Part shown: positions 10,151 to 20,942 of the stretch, piece after piece
How the letters are laid out: each line of letters begins with the position of its first letter
How positions within the stretch are numbered: the stretch's first letter is position 1
DNA from: Picochlorum sp. 'celeri'
Lineage: Eukaryota > Chlorophyta > Trebouxiophyceae
Length of the DNA stretch: 64,000 bases
Assembly (NCBI GenBank): GCA_010909725.1
Contig: JAACMV010000023.1
Coordinates: forward strand, 62,001-126,000
Direction of reading: 5' to 3'
Program-made: the position numbers and the translations under genes
Notes under the pieces: generated by a model
The model's input: the letters and a program-made list of their open reading frames with translations, nothing else
The model's database searches: none
Told to the model about the DNA's origin: nothing

Positions 10151-12975
10151 ATGCCAAAGAGTCATAAACGTAAGAAAAACCCAGGTGTGGGGATTGATTT
10201 TAAAAGGGCGAAGCACAAGGTTGGGAAAAAGTTGCCAAAAGCTCAAAATGAGACGGACACAACGGTGAGGGCCTCGAGGCTTGTACTGGCAGAGCAAAGT
10301 GTGGCAGTGGACAAGAGTGGCGTGGCAACTACTTCTCGCAACGTATCTCTCAAGGTGCGCGGTGCTTACCTTCAGCATTGGCTCGTATGTATTATGAGGG
10401 ATGTGTGGTTGACGGATCGTGGAATATGCAGGAATTGTTGGGTCAATGCCGGCATTATAGTGAAAAGGTACGCTTGAAGGCACTCCATGGTCTCACAGAG
10501 TTGCTGCGGGAGCATCCGTCCGAGGGGAAGATTCACGGTTCTGAGATTGTTGCCATGACAGCGGATAGAGCTGGAGACTCAGACTCGTCTTGTAGGGAAG
10601 CGTATTGTACGTTTCTCAAGACTGCATTGTTTCCAGCTCTTGGTGAGCACGCTTTGCAGCCCTTTTTGCCCTTGATGATGGGGCACATTTGCAGTGCAAT
10701 GACTCACCTGAATCACGCCATTCGATCATCTGGCATTGACATGATGAACATTGTCCTCGAGTGGAGGCCGGATATCGTGGCTCAGAGGTATTTTTGTGAG
10801 ATTTGCAAACATTTCATTGATTCACTGGGGAGATCTTCGCGGGGCAGGTCTCTGAGTGCTGGCTCCTTGAAGACACTTCTCAGCCTGGCAGAAGGGTGTC
10901 TGAAATTTTTGAAATCAACTCTGCCGCATGTTCCGGGAGTATTTCATGTACAAAATGAAAATGTCATTCCACATGACAATGCTAATTATGTGGACTCTGC
11001 CAAGAAGGCTAGAAACAATAAGGAGAGTCGCAGCAAATGCATTGGGATGTCTGGGACGGTTTTGCTGAATGCCTCAAAGGGACAATGGGATTCTGCTAGA
11101 AATACAACGTTTGGTACGACTACAAGCGAGGGGGAAGGGGATTCATATGTTCAGCATGCCGCCAAACTTGTAGTATTATTACTGGACTGCTGGGAGGAGT
11201 GTGGGTTGACTTCTCCAGATGGGGACATTGGGAAGAGCGAGCGAGGCACATCCCCAGATGTATGTGGTTGTAGAATTCTAGAATGTTGCTCGCTTCTGAT
11301 GGCCAGGTATAAGGCGCCAATTCTCAGGGATCCGTTGTATGTATCAACCATTTCCAACGGTATTCTGTCCAGAGTGTTTCCTTATTTCCCGAATATTGGG
11401 TCCTCAAAAGGTGGCATTGGCGAGATTGATGCGGTAGCGGCGGACTTGATCGCACATATTATTTTACAATCTCGCGAGCAACCTGACGATTTTGAACATG
11501 AATTGATTGAGCAGGCAACAGAGAGATTATTTCTTTGGTCCAAGTTTTGTCTGGATCAAAGTCATCATGACACATCGGCATTCTCGGTTGGGATCAAGCT
11601 TGGTGGTCAATTGATCTATTGCTTGAAGGAAGACTCCAGAAACGAAATTTTGAGGTCGATCATGCATGCGTGGAAGGGATCGGATATTCACAGCAATGAA
11701 AGAAATCAAGGCCTCAAGTTTCTTGGTGCCATCCTTCGACCAGTCCTGACAGATCAAAGTGCAGATCGTAGCCTTTCGGATGGTTCTAGACAAGATTGTA
11801 CCACAAAATCCATCGTAAATTCTAGATCGGATGAAATTTTTGCAGAGTGGCTGTCTGATATCCCATCCTTCTTGTGGAAGGTTGGTACCAGTTCCTCACA
11901 GACTTACACGTATGGCCTGGGACTGACGGCCTTGTTGAACGCTTCAAGATTTTTCGACAATGGAGAATCAGTGCGTCTTCCAAAGCTTAAATGTGAACTA
12001 GAATCACTGACGATGAAGATTGTGCCCCTGTTTGCGCTGAAAATGAAGAACAAATTGGTTCCTGGGCCCTTGGTACAGCTGCCAGTACACGTGCAAAAGA
12101 TGGCAGTTGATGTTCTGTATCATCTCCCAGGTCTGCACCAAAACGTGGTGCAGATGATATCACTCTGTATCGAATACGGAAATATGTATTCTTTCGACCT
12201 AATGGAGAGGTTGTTTGAAGTGATATATTTTAAATCCCAGTATGGTGACCCAGAGCAAGTGTGGAGTTTCATTTATGGAGCTTTGAGGGGACCGAGCGTC
12301 TCAGATACTTCCGTGAAGAACGGCAAAAAGAGCGCTTGTAATGATTGGAAGACTGACGTCTTCATCGTGGAGAGAGTCAGTCAAGTTGCATTGCATTGTA
12401 GCCCGCCAGCCATGGCTCTTCAAGCCGTTCTGCCTGCTCTCCTTGCCGAGCAATCACATTTGTCTTCAGTGACACAAAAGGCCAGGGCTGCATATGGAAC
12501 GCTATTTTTCTGGAACAAGGCACTAAGTATATGCCACCCTGTCGACATGAAGATTTCATCGACCGAGTTGATGACATTGCTCGATTTGAGCAGTAGCTTA
12601 TCTTGTGGGCTTCCTGGCAATATCATTGACCAGGAGATGAGTGACCATCTGGAGAAGGCTTCTCGGCATGCAACAAGAAGTATGATGGAACACTTTCCTG
12701 ATCAAAGTCTTCAGTGCATTGCAGAATACATAGATTCCTGGCACGAAGAGAGATTGCAATCAGTTGTTGCAATTTTGCAGAATCTACAGTGGGTTCTAGA
12801 TGGTGATCTTGAGGCCAGTTTTTTGGCTTCCCTCCAATCAGCGCCATCCAAGCACAAGGTGCAAACTGCTTTAGAAAATCTAATGTCGAAAAATGATACG
12901 TCAGAAGAAGAGAATAACATTCTCATTGAACAGGTTTTACATATGTATAGATTACTTATTATTGTTCCTCGATAA
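10151..12975 (+). CDS. IPI1: Ipi1/TEX10-like 60S assembly factor
   Basis: Exons 10151-10354 and 10432-12975 (77-bp phase-0 intron GTGCGC...ATGCAG) encode 915 residues. The N-terminus (KSHKRKKNPGVGIDFKRAKHK, then KVGKKLPKAQNETDT) and the start of exon 2 (LLGQCRHYSEKVRLKALHGL) match the conserved opening of Ipi1/TEX10: a basic tail followed by HEAT/ARM-like helices. The remainder is a long, weakly conserved helical-repeat protein. In yeast Ipi1 works with Rix1 and Ipi3 to recruit Rea1 to pre-60S particles for ITS2 processing; the same Rea1 acts on Ytm1, encoded 10 kb upstream. The coding end overlaps the last 17 bp of the convergent HPAT-like gene. Confidence 0.82.
12959..12975. other. 17-bp overlap of convergent coding ends
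   Basis: The plus-strand Ipi1 frame stops at 12975 (TAA) while the last coding exon of the minus-strand HPAT-like gene stops at 12959 (TAA). The final five sense codons plus stop of each gene are therefore read from the same base pairs in opposite directions. Their transcripts must overlap further through the 3' UTRs. Confidence 0.8.
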
Positions 12976-15082
12976 CCCCATCCCAAAGTTTACTGACATG
13001 CCCTGTCTTGGCATAGTGATTCCATCCTGGGATCTTTTCCGTTGCTTCATTGAATGCATTAATCAAATGGCGTACAAGATCGTTTTGAACACCATCAGGG
13101 GGAGGTTCAAGATTTCTTGGAAGAGGTGTATTACTGTATGAGCGCTTATCGAACCTCCATTCACCATATTTCCCTGCAAATATCATCAGATGTCATTTCA
13201 TGTACACATTGACTTTTTCTGTATACCGACAAAGTATGTTCGTACCTGGTGTAAATGTACCATTTTTGGCGTAATCCATTCCGTATGTATAGTGCAAAAT
13301 ATAATATCTGTCCTTCTGGGAATCCCACGGTGGCTGTGCCATCATGTCAAGGAAGAGGCCGCACTCTTTAATCCCTGCTAAATACATTGAAATGGTGAAT
13401 GCATACATTTCCTGCACCCATCCCCATTCTTTAACTGCTTCGTCATCCTCATGAACTGCAAGTGAGACATTGTACCATATGGGTGCAATCTTTTTCATGT
13501 CCTTCACAGACAATAAAGTAGGAGAACTGCCAATAGGGAAAAGGCGAGCCTTCTGTTCTGGAGTATCAATTTTGCCCACAAACTTTTCCGTAATATGAAT
13601 ATACTTTGGACTCGTAGGTTCGATATAGAAAAATGGAAACGCAGCGGGATTCTCCCCATCCATCAAATTTGGCATGGGCTTCAACCAAAGGTGATCAGGT
13701 TCTCCCATGAGGATGTACTTCTCCTTAATGGTAGCTTTTTTCATCCACTGCAAAAAGGCGTATGGCCTATTCAAAACAATATATCCATGATGCGGGTGTT
13801 CAGGAGGAAGTTCCTTGGCGACAAATGTAGGTATTTCATCCATGAGATCATCAGGCTTCCCAGAGTGCAAAAGACGAGTGAAGTCTCCCATATCACAATG
13901 TCCCTCTGCCTCGCATTGTTTCTTGATCTTCTTATACCAATAGTAATGGATTCGTGACTGCCAATGCGTTGCCGTTCCCTGCGCAGATACGACAATGTGA
14001 TATGTCCTGTCCTCCCCATGGTGCTGGGATGCAAGAGAGGCCCTCGGCTTTTTCATAATACCCGTCGTCCATCCCACCATCGGTCCTTCTGCAGCAGGCA
14101 CAGCCCCATCTGGGTGCGTCAAATGCTTCAACCAGCATTGCCTATAGTTGGCACGGCAAAGATTCTCCACACCGCAGTACACCCAAACATTACATGCAGG
14201 CCCACCCTTCTTGGGCTTGTGCTCGGCACACATCTTGCAGCACTCATCCTCAGAATCGGCAAGATTCTCCGTCCCCCATACTAGTGGATCTCCCCAGAAA
14301 TCAGTATTCTTCTTCACAATGATATCCTTGCAATCTAAGGATTCTTCGTCTTCTCCTCCGTCATCATGGCCAGCAGTGCCCATATCCTTGGATTCCTCCT
14401 GGTCATCATCATACTCTACGCCCGATTCATCATCATCATCATCATCTTCTTCTTCGTACTCCATTCCATCTGCATCCCCTTTAGATCTGTTGTAACGCTC
14501 CTCTCCCTCCTCTGCTTCCTGATACTCCTGATCCTCATTCTCCTCATCCTTCTTGGAAGTAGTAACAGTCGTCCCAGAAGTAGAAGCAGAACTGGCCGGC
14601 GTGTCCTCATACGCGTCATCATCTTCCGAATCCACGTCCCCTTCAGATCTACGTTGCTGCTTCTCTTCCGCCCGCCCTTCATCCTCACCAACAAGACCAT
14701 CACGAGTATCATCAGTATTGGCATCCCCTGCCACCTCCCCACCAATCGCAGTAGCCTTCTTCTCTTCACCAAGACCTTCATCTCCCGTGTCTCCATGTTC
14801 AGTCTCCTTGTGTTCCTCTTCCATGGCTCCACCCATGTCTTCCTTTGCCCCTTCCAAACCCCCAATACCCCCTCCGTCCAGGTGACCATCATCTCCACGG
14901 CGCTCTTCAAATCCATGAAAATGATCCATCACCCCACCACCATGCTCATACTCCACCATTCCATGGAGTTCCCGCAGAGACTTGTACGATACCCCAATCC
15001 CAACCAGAACAGCCAACAACAGGATCCAGCGCTTCCTCCCATACGACGACTGAACTTTATGAGAAGAAAATAAAGGGCTCAT
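12959..15082 (-). CDS. hydroxyproline O-arabinosyltransferase-like (HPAT/SGT family)
   Basis: Exons 15082-13246 and 13173-12959 (72-bp phase-1 intron GTACGA...TTGCAG) encode 683 residues. Residues 19-36 (WILLLAVLVGIGVSYKSL) form the signal anchor of a type II Golgi protein. Residues about 40-245 are an exceptionally acidic, low-complexity stem. Then a Cys-rich segment (CKMCAEHKPKKGGPACNVWVYC) and the catalytic domain, with YHIVVSAQGTATHWQSRIHYYWYK, ILMGEPDHLWLKP (acidic metal-binding site) and a C-terminal exon reading KYGEWRFDKRSYSN and PPDGVQNDLVRHL, as in plant HPATs and the peptidyl-serine galactosyltransferase SGT1. Expected role: adding arabinose or galactose to hydroxyproline/serine of extracellular glycoproteins. 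The intron is confirmed because only the splice joins the conserved C-terminus. Confidence 0.85.
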
Positions 15083-15729
15083 CTTGCTATGCGTGAATCC
15101 TCTCTACATGAAATTCCGATGTCAAAATTGATCCAAACGATCATTCACAAAAGCGATTCCTTTGATAAATTCCTAGCTCCTACTGATAACCTTGAGTGAT
15201 ATTAGTATCTTAAACTACTACAATTATTACACACATGGCATGGGCTGATACATCCTGAATACATTCTTCAGTGGCCACCATGATCCTTGTTGGGTAGCCA
15301 TGGCCATGGCCATATCATGATGCCATGTCATATTAGGAGATATCTACATCGATGCGTCTACAGTACCATGCAAGTGTCTTCTATACATGTGCGACATGCG
15401 CCCATCTGTGCATGCAGGCATTCATGCATCCACATTCTGACCCTCCCATGGACACACAGAGGAACCCGTACATGCAGCCTCCTGCAGGGATGAGGGCATT
15501 TTCTTGGATAGTCCAATTTCCGAAGATTCGCAATGTTCGGGACCATGATATTATCTTCTCACGTATGTATCGCTTTGTACATATCGGTTGTATATATTTA
15601 CTGCTTTTTCCCTTGTACATACAATAGGGAGAGCAGTGGTCCGATACGGCTGGATACGTCACGCTCCCCGAGCGCAATACCTGTAATAATACTGTATGCT
15701 GACGGGACGTCTTCGTATCCATATGCACG
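15083..15729. other. divergent intergenic region
   Basis: 647 bp between the ATGs of the HPAT-like gene and the kinase gene, so it should carry both promoters. It is rich in ATGCATG-type motifs and holds the tandem GCCATGGCCATGGCCAT near 15298-15314. Short open frames are present on both strands, but none resembles a protein family. Confidence 0.6.
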
Positions 15730-16770
15730 ATGGAATATGACAATGGAAACGAATCATTGCCAGATTTGTCTCCTACATATCATGTGTTGAGAGAAATAGG
15801 TAGAGGGAATTTCGGAAACGTGGTCCTGGCCAGGGATGTGGAACAGGATATGCTGGTGGCCATTAAATTACTGCAGCGTGGTCCTCGATTGGCAGCGAAC
15901 AGAATTTATGTGGGGCGAGAGATCTTGCATCACGGTTCTCTTCTGCATCCGTTTGTGATCACTCTGTACAGTGTGTTTCTGACTCGGGACTATGTTTGTA
16001 TTGTCATGGAGTTGGCAGATCACGGGGATGTCTTTACACTGATGCGACGGAAAACCTCTTCTTCTTCTTCTTCTTCTTCTTCTTCTTCTTCTTCATTAGG
16101 GATTGGTGAGGAGGGGGCGAGGTATCTGTTTCAACAGCTGATTATAGGTCTGGACTATGTCCACCGCAGTGGGGTGGCCAATAGGGATTTGAAATTAGAA
16201 AACCTTCTGCTTGCGCGGGCAACTGACCCAAGGCAGGCGTCCATGTTGAAGATTTGTGACTTTGGGTTTTCAAAACATGAGCAGAATAGCAGTGCGCGGT
16301 CTGGGGTGGGAACTCCCATGTACATGTCACCAGAGATTGTCATGGGAGGGTGCGGATACGATGCCAAAAAAGCAGACGTGTGGTCTGCTGGAGTGGTCTT
16401 GTACACGATGCTCGCTGGTTCCTACCCTTTTGATACAAAATCTCCAACGCAAGCTCAGGATGTCGTGCTGGGTCGATATATACCCTTGGGTGACTCAATC
16501 TCGTCAGAGGCACAGGACCTGGTTCGAATGATGTTGACACCCTCTCCAAAAGAACGGGCATCTGTTTCCGACATTATGCAGCATGAATGGTTCAAAAAAG
16601 GCTTGCCCGAGAATACAGATCAAATAAATTCAGTCTATCTGGCACGAAATAAAGCCATCCCTGACGATGTTATCGAAAAAGTTGAGAAACTCATGGATGT
16701 CATTGGACGACCAGGACAGTGCAATGACGACACTGAGAATAGTCTTGCATGTGTGTTTCATACACCATAG
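15730..16770 (+). CDS. SnRK2-like serine/threonine protein kinase
   Basis: Single exon, 346 residues, almost entirely kinase domain. Visible motifs: glycine loop IGRGNFGNVVLA (residues 21-32), VAIKLL with the ATP-anchoring Lys, a catalytic loop ANRDLKLENLLL in which the usual HRD is NRD, DFG (KICDFGFSK), activation segment VGTPMYMSPEI and DVWSAGVVLYTMLAG. The short C-terminal lobe and the overall pattern place it near SnRK2/plant SNF1-related kinases, which signal osmotic or nutrient stress. Asn in place of the HRD His occurs in some algal SnRK2-like kinases and does not remove the catalytic Asp. A TCT microsatellite encodes 13 serines between helices D and E. The C-terminal tail lacks a clear ABA/acidic box. 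Confidence 0.82.
   Translation: MEYDNGNESLPDLSPTYHVLREIGRGNFGNVVLARDVEQDMLVAIKLLQRGPRLAANRIYVGREILHHGSLLHPFVITLYSVFLTRDYVCIVMELADHGDVFTLMRRKTSSSSSSSSSSSSSLGIGEEGARYLFQQLIIGLDYVHRSGVANRDLKLENLLLARATDPRQASMLKICDFGFSKHEQNSSARSGVGTPMYMSPEIVMGGCGYDAKKADVWSAGVVLYTMLAGSYPFDTKSPTQAQDVVLGRYIPLGDSISSEAQDLVRMMLTPSPKERASVSDIMQHEWFKKGLPENTDQINSVYLARNKAIPDDVIEKVEKLMDVIGRPGQCNDDTENSLACVFHTP
16056..16095 (+). repeat. (CTT)n microsatellite encoding poly-Ser
   Basis: About thirteen copies of a CTT/TCT triplet inside the kinase gene. They are translated as a run of Ser after MRRKTS, in the loop between kinase helices D and E, where an insertion is likely to be tolerated. Length polymorphism would be expected. 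Confidence 0.9.
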
Positions 16771-16774
16771 CCAT

Positions 16775-16797
16775 CCTACTACTACTACTACTACTAT
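16775..16797 (+). repeat. (CTA)n microsatellite in the kinase 3' region
   Basis: Seven to eight CTA/ACT triplets begin five bases after the kinase stop codon, followed by a short TGAT repeat. It lies in the presumed 3' UTR. Confidence 0.85.
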
Positions 16798-16917
16798 GAT
16801 TGATTGATTCATCTTAACGTTTTTACAGCAGTTTTAATATTAGAGGAGACAATGTATTTTCTGTCGTACAGACCCCATTTCGACACCATTGATGATGGTA
16901 AACAAACAGCACCAGCA

Positions 16918-17746
16918 TTAGGAAAGGCTCAGTCCAAGATATCCGAGAATGGCAACCCCAACAAGTCCTCCAATCACGGTGGCCAAGGTCCCCACATCCA
17001 GACCCGCTCCCTCCGTCTTTCCAGTGTCTGCATTAAACTTGACAAACCTTCTCTTTGGAGCATTGCACTGTGGGCACCTGTAATCTCCTGGGAGTTCATT
17101 GAATGGTGTCTCATCGCAGTAGATGTATCCGCAGTCGATGCAGAGATGGGTGGCCCTCGCCTTCTGGGCTGCTGACAGTCGGCGACCAAACCTCGCTGGT
17201 GCTGGCTTCTTTGGAAGCCTCTTGACGTCCACTGACGTGTTGTCTCCCTTGACAACCACAAACGTCACTGGAGATGGAGCAGCTTGGATGGCAGATCTGG
17301 TGAATCCTAACTTATCGGATGGCCAAAGCTCATCTCCAAAGAATGAAGACGTGTAGATGACTGTGTCTCCCGCCTGGATACCAGCCTTTGCGGCATTGCC
17401 AGATGCTGACTTGACTTTGAGTCCATTCTTTCCCTGGCTCAGCTGAAGACCGAGTGGCTTATCGACATCCACCTGCAGACAACAGTATGATGCATCTGTA
17501 TATACATCAGATGTAAGAAAATCAGACATCACGCACCTGAATCTGCTTCGCTGCAGCCTTCTTGGCAGTGACAGTCACTGCGCGACGAGCACTCATTGCT
17601 GCGGCACGAGGTGACCTTCTGATGGAGGTATCAAGGGAAGTTCCAGCCATGAATGAAGAACTTGGTGATTTCTGGGGCATGCATTGCCTGGTAGATGACA
17701 CATTCTGTGCAGCCACTATGCGAGTGGTTCTCGTAGCCATTGCCAT
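16918..17746 (-). CDS. thylakoid PDZ-rubredoxin protein (ENH1-like)
   Basis: Exons 17746-17537 and 17472-16918 (64-bp phase-0 intron GTGCGT...CTGCAG) encode 254 residues. The first about 70 residues are rich in Ala, Ser and Arg, a plastid transit peptide. Residues about 72-165 form a PDZ-like domain (KPLGLQLSQ, then [14 protein letters not shown]). Next is a rubredoxin domain with both iron-binding pairs, CIDCGYIYC and CPQC, spaced as in classical rubredoxins, and last a membrane helix ([20 protein letters not shown]). The PDZ plus rubredoxin plus C-terminal anchor order matches Arabidopsis ENH1 (At5g17170); the related RBD1/RubA protein acts in photosystem II assembly. Role in redox protection or photosystem assembly in the thylakoid is inferred from those relatives. 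Confidence 0.86.
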
Positions 17747-17895
17747 GTCGGTACGCGTGTCTTTTCGATATCGCCGTGGATATATGATTTTCAATAAATA
17801 TATTTCAATAATCGACGATGTAACGGACCCACGTCCCTAATGATCGTGATCTTCCATGCCATGCCGAATTCATCAGAGAGATATCGTGCGATATC

Positions 17896-18853
17896 CTACA
17901 TGTAGTCCTCTGACGCTTCCGGGTCCTCCTCATCGGCAATTTTGACATCCTGGTCCTCTCCGTACTGAACGGACATATCCACCTGAAGCATACACATTTC
18001 GATACTGTCTTCATCGGTGATATCTAGAGGGACGAATGCTACCATACTATAATCTTCCAGGAGACTTGCAACTGCTGCATTGAGTTTTTGAAACTTGTGA
18101 CTGGATGTGGCATCCAGGCTGTCAAGCAATGACCGTCCATCCGGAATCACGAGCCCATCTTCATACATGGTGGCCTGTGCACCGAGTAGGTCAATCTTGG
18201 TGAGGACATTCACATGTGGTAGTTCCAGTTGCACCATGGAAGACAAGGCAGTCAGGCACCCAGCAATGTACTTTGATGCATCTTCTGTGAACTGCGCATC
18301 CAGACAGTAGACGCACCCAACATGCCACCCATCGGCTCGAAGCTCTCGTATGATTGATTGAAATACAGACAAATGCGAGTACAGCTCTATTTGGCCGGGG
18401 CAGTCGAAAAATATGTAATCATCATCCCCGTATGCAGAGAGTTGCTCGTGCAGCCATTCCTGCAAATTCTCCTCGAGATACTCCATGCAGTACAATAGGC
18501 CCCTGATATACGCATAGATAAATAGGATTTAGATATAGACACGGTGCCGAAACGGAAAAAGAAACACGCACCCATTGGGCCCGAGGTCCAATTCATCCAT
18601 GGCCTCGTCTAGAGAAAGAAGCTCTCTCACATCTATGGACACTGGGTAGTTGAATACCTCAGCAGCAGGATCTACACACACGCAGTCCACTCACAGTCAG
18701 TCTACACGCTGATATGCATCCATAGGTATCATACGCACCAAGGTTGGCGAGGTGAAGCGACCTTCCAGAAGAGTCACAAAACTGCTTCATAGTCTCACAA
18801 AACGTGGACTTTCCACTCCCTGCTGGCCCTATCACCAGCTGTGCGAATTTCAT
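17896..18853 (-). CDS. GPN3: GPN-loop GTPase 3
   Basis: Three exons, 18853-18739, 18671-18572 and 18502-17896, with introns of 67 and 69 bp (both GTGCGT donors), give 273 residues. G1/P-loop GPAGSGKST is at residues 9-17, the family-defining GPN tripeptide occurs in DLGPNGG at the exon 2/3 junction, followed by LLYCMEYLEEN, G3 DCPGQIELYSH and G4 TKIDLL. The acidic tail is typical of GPN2/GPN3; the CMEYLE sequence and length favour GPN3. GPN GTPases help assemble RNA polymerase II and bring it into the nucleus. Splicing is strongly supported because each junction restores a conserved block. Divergent from the RCC1 gene. Confidence 0.9.
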
Positions 18854-18935
18854 TGTACTACCAAACAAATTATTCCATTTTGTATTCAGTCATCCCATTG
18901 CATGCGTCTTTTAGTGTAATGCATTGCTTCTTCTC

Positions 18936-18962
18936 GTTTGGAGATCTCCATGTTTGGAGATC
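18936..18962 (+). repeat. short direct repeat in divergent promoter
   Basis: GTTTGGAGATC occurs at 18936-18946 and again at 18952-18962; the first copy also forms the palindrome GGAGATCTCC. It lies between the divergent GPN3 and RCC1-repeat genes and could be a regulator binding site. Confidence 0.5.
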
Positions 18963-19049
18963 CAGGCACATCGAAGTTATCGGAAACCACATATCAGGCA
19001 ATGGGTGCATTAATTCAGTTAATCAGTATTTGCTCTGATATTTGCGTGT

Positions 19050-19074
19050 CGTGTCGTTATCTGTAAACGACACG
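19050..19074 (+). promoter_or_regulatory. inverted repeat upstream of the RCC1 gene
   Basis: Perfect 9-bp arms CGTGTCGTT (19050-19058) and AACGACACG (19066-19074) flank a 7-base loop. It sits 57 bp before the chosen ATG, in the promoter or 5' UTR, so it could act as a DNA operator or an RNA hairpin. Confidence 0.45.
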
Positions 19075-19130
19075 GCGTGATAGTATTCACTGATTCGTTT
19101 GCTGACGAATGTGTGGTAATTCCAAACACC

Positions 19131-20840
19131 ATGTTATCCTCTCAGGTGAAAGAAACGGGGAAGAGATGTATAGGAACTAGGTCCATGTCTTTGGTGGCGT
19201 GGGGTGTGAATAGGTGGGGGGAGTGTGGGGTATCTTCGATGAAGCCGGTATTGGAGGTACCCGAGGAAGTTGGGGGTGTGAGGGGGGAAGGCATTGCGGA
19301 TATGTGCACAGGGGTGTCTCATAGCCTGGTTGTTAGCGAGGAAGGACATGTGTATTCGTTCGGGAAAGGGTCTTGTGGAGAGCTCGGTACTGGAAGATTG
19401 GACCCTGTGTTTACAGCGGCACGAGTGGAGCATTTAGTGGGGAGTCATCGGATTGTGTCTGCGAGCGTGGGGCCCACGCATTCGTTTTATCTGAATGAAA
19501 AAGGTCGTATATTGGCGGCAGGCAAATACATGCGATCGAATCATTCTGTATGGAGTCATCAGCAGGATGAGGATGGGCAGCCTGGAGATGGTATGGGGGA
19601 TGAGGAGGATTTGGCTCAGATGTTGTTGCAGGACGAGGGGAATAGGGTACGAAGCTCTTTGTTCGAAGCACATCATCATGTCAGGAATGAGGGGTCACGT
19701 TTGCGCGTGGATGCATACGGGAATTTTGTCAAGGAGGGTAGGGGTAGGGCACATTCTACCCCGGTTGCTGCAGCTCAGGAGCCGAATTGGGGTTCTATGC
19801 ACTTTGTGCCGTTTATTGATCATCGGAGTCGTTCGTTAGAGATTCAGAATTCAAAATATATGCTATCAGAGCCCTTGAAGAAGATGTCAGATGCACTCAG
19901 TGCGAGTAAATTGTGGGATGATCACATGTCTGGGGAGAATGCTACAGACTCTGTTAGTCTGCCGACATTATTAGGAGGGGGAGCTGGTCTGATGGGGAGC
20001 ATTGTGAGTGCTGGATCGAGGCAGATATTTGCTTCGAGGATGAAGGGAATAGTATCCTGTTCGGTGAGCGGGCAGTCCATTGCTATTGATGAGAGCAATA
20101 TGCCAGTAATGATTGAGCCTTTGAGAATAGGTTTGCATGCATTCGAAAAAACGGGCGTGCCTGCGTCTTGGGCGCAGGGGTCGTACCCTAGTTCGATTGT
20201 TTTGGATGCGGTCAGGGATAATGGCGGGGCTGTCAAGGCTGGCATAGGAGAACATTACAGCTGTGTGCTGACATCGAATGGCCGGGTGGTCGTGTGGTGG
20301 AATAACGTGGTTCATTCGAACAGCAAGCAAGACGATTCTGTTATAGTTAGAAAAGGATCCCGGGCATTTTATGTGAAAGGGAAAACGATGGTTACAGTAG
20401 TGGATAGTCTCCCCCCCTTGGTTGACATGTCTGCATCGAATGGGAGCATATGCATGAGTGATGGGACATCAGTGTGGAGGTTGAACATTCCTTCTGCATC
20501 TCCGATAGACTCACTTGAAGATCCGGTTCGAGAAATGACAACAAAAGACGTAGGGATTACAAAAATGGTTGCTGGACCTCGTTCCACAGCAGTGATTACG
20601 GGTAATGGAAAGCTGTGGCTGTGGGGAACTATTCTTTCTCCTCAGGAACTTGAAAAGGAAAAGCATGCCGCTGAAACACAAGGATATGGCCACTGGAGCT
20701 TTAGCAGCACGGATGATTCGAGTCGAGAGTCATCGTGGGCTGGACTGGGAGGGAGCCCCACACCAACCGAGGTCCCAGGATTGCATGGTGTGTCCGATGT
20801 CTCCTTGGGAACGAAACACGCCCTTGCAGTTGTTGTGTGA
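19131..20840 (+). CDS. RCC1-repeat protein (RCC1L/Fmp25-like)
   Basis: The frame is open from 19077, but the first ATG is at 19131 (569 residues); 19185 is a second candidate just before the first repeat. RCC1 blades are clear at the N-terminus (LVAWGVNRWGECGV; CTGVSHSLVVSEEGHVYSFG) and at the C-terminus (VAGPRSTAVITGNGKLWLWG; VSLGTKHALAVVV), with a long divergent middle. This arrangement, with the WG-x-N opening directly after a short N-terminal extension, resembles mitochondrial RCC1L (WBSCR16) and yeast Fmp25 rather than chromatin-bound RCC1. RCC1L acts in mitoribosome assembly and fusion in animals; function here is inferred. No intron seen. Confidence 0.72.
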   Translation: MLSSQVKETGKRCIGTRSMSLVAWGVNRWGECGVSSMKPVLEVPEEVGGVRGEGIADMCTGVSHSLVVSEEGHVYSFGKGSCGELGTGRLDPVFTAARVEHLVGSHRIVSASVGPTHSFYLNEKGRILAAGKYMRSNHSVWSHQQDEDGQPGDGMGDEEDLAQMLLQDEGNRVRSSLFEAHHHVRNEGSRLRVDAYGNFVKEGRGRAHSTPVAAAQEPNWGSMHFVPFIDHRSRSLEIQNSKYMLSEPLKKMSDALSASKLWDDHMSGENATDSVSLPTLLGGGAGLMGSIVSAGSRQIFASRMKGIVSCSVSGQSIAIDESNMPVMIEPLRIGLHAFEKTGVPASWAQGSYPSSIVLDAVRDNGGAVKAGIGEHYSCVLTSNGRVVVWWNNVVHSNSKQDDSVIVRKGSRAFYVKGKTMVTVVDSLPPLVDMSASNGSICMSDGTSVWRLNIPSASPIDSLEDPVREMTTKDVGITKMVAGPRSTAVITGNGKLWLWGTILSPQELEKEKHAAETQGYGHWSFSSTDDSSRESSWAGLGGSPTPTEVPGLHGVSDVSLGTKHALAVVV

Positions 20841-20942
20841 TTGATTAAACATGTATATTACATATTGTACATTATCATCAAAAGATTCATCACTTTCATC
20901 ATCATAGAATTCATTGTCGATTCTTCATCACCAAAACATGAA

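Noticed and set aside
14366..15073. 235-codon plus-strand frame with long Ile/Leu runs
   Set aside because: Antisense of the acidic stem of the HPAT-like gene; GAT/GAG repeats read backwards give Ile, Leu and Ser runs.
15287..15627. Overlapping short plus-strand frames with many His and Cys
   Set aside because: They follow from ATGCATG-rich promoter sequence; no domain or coding signal.
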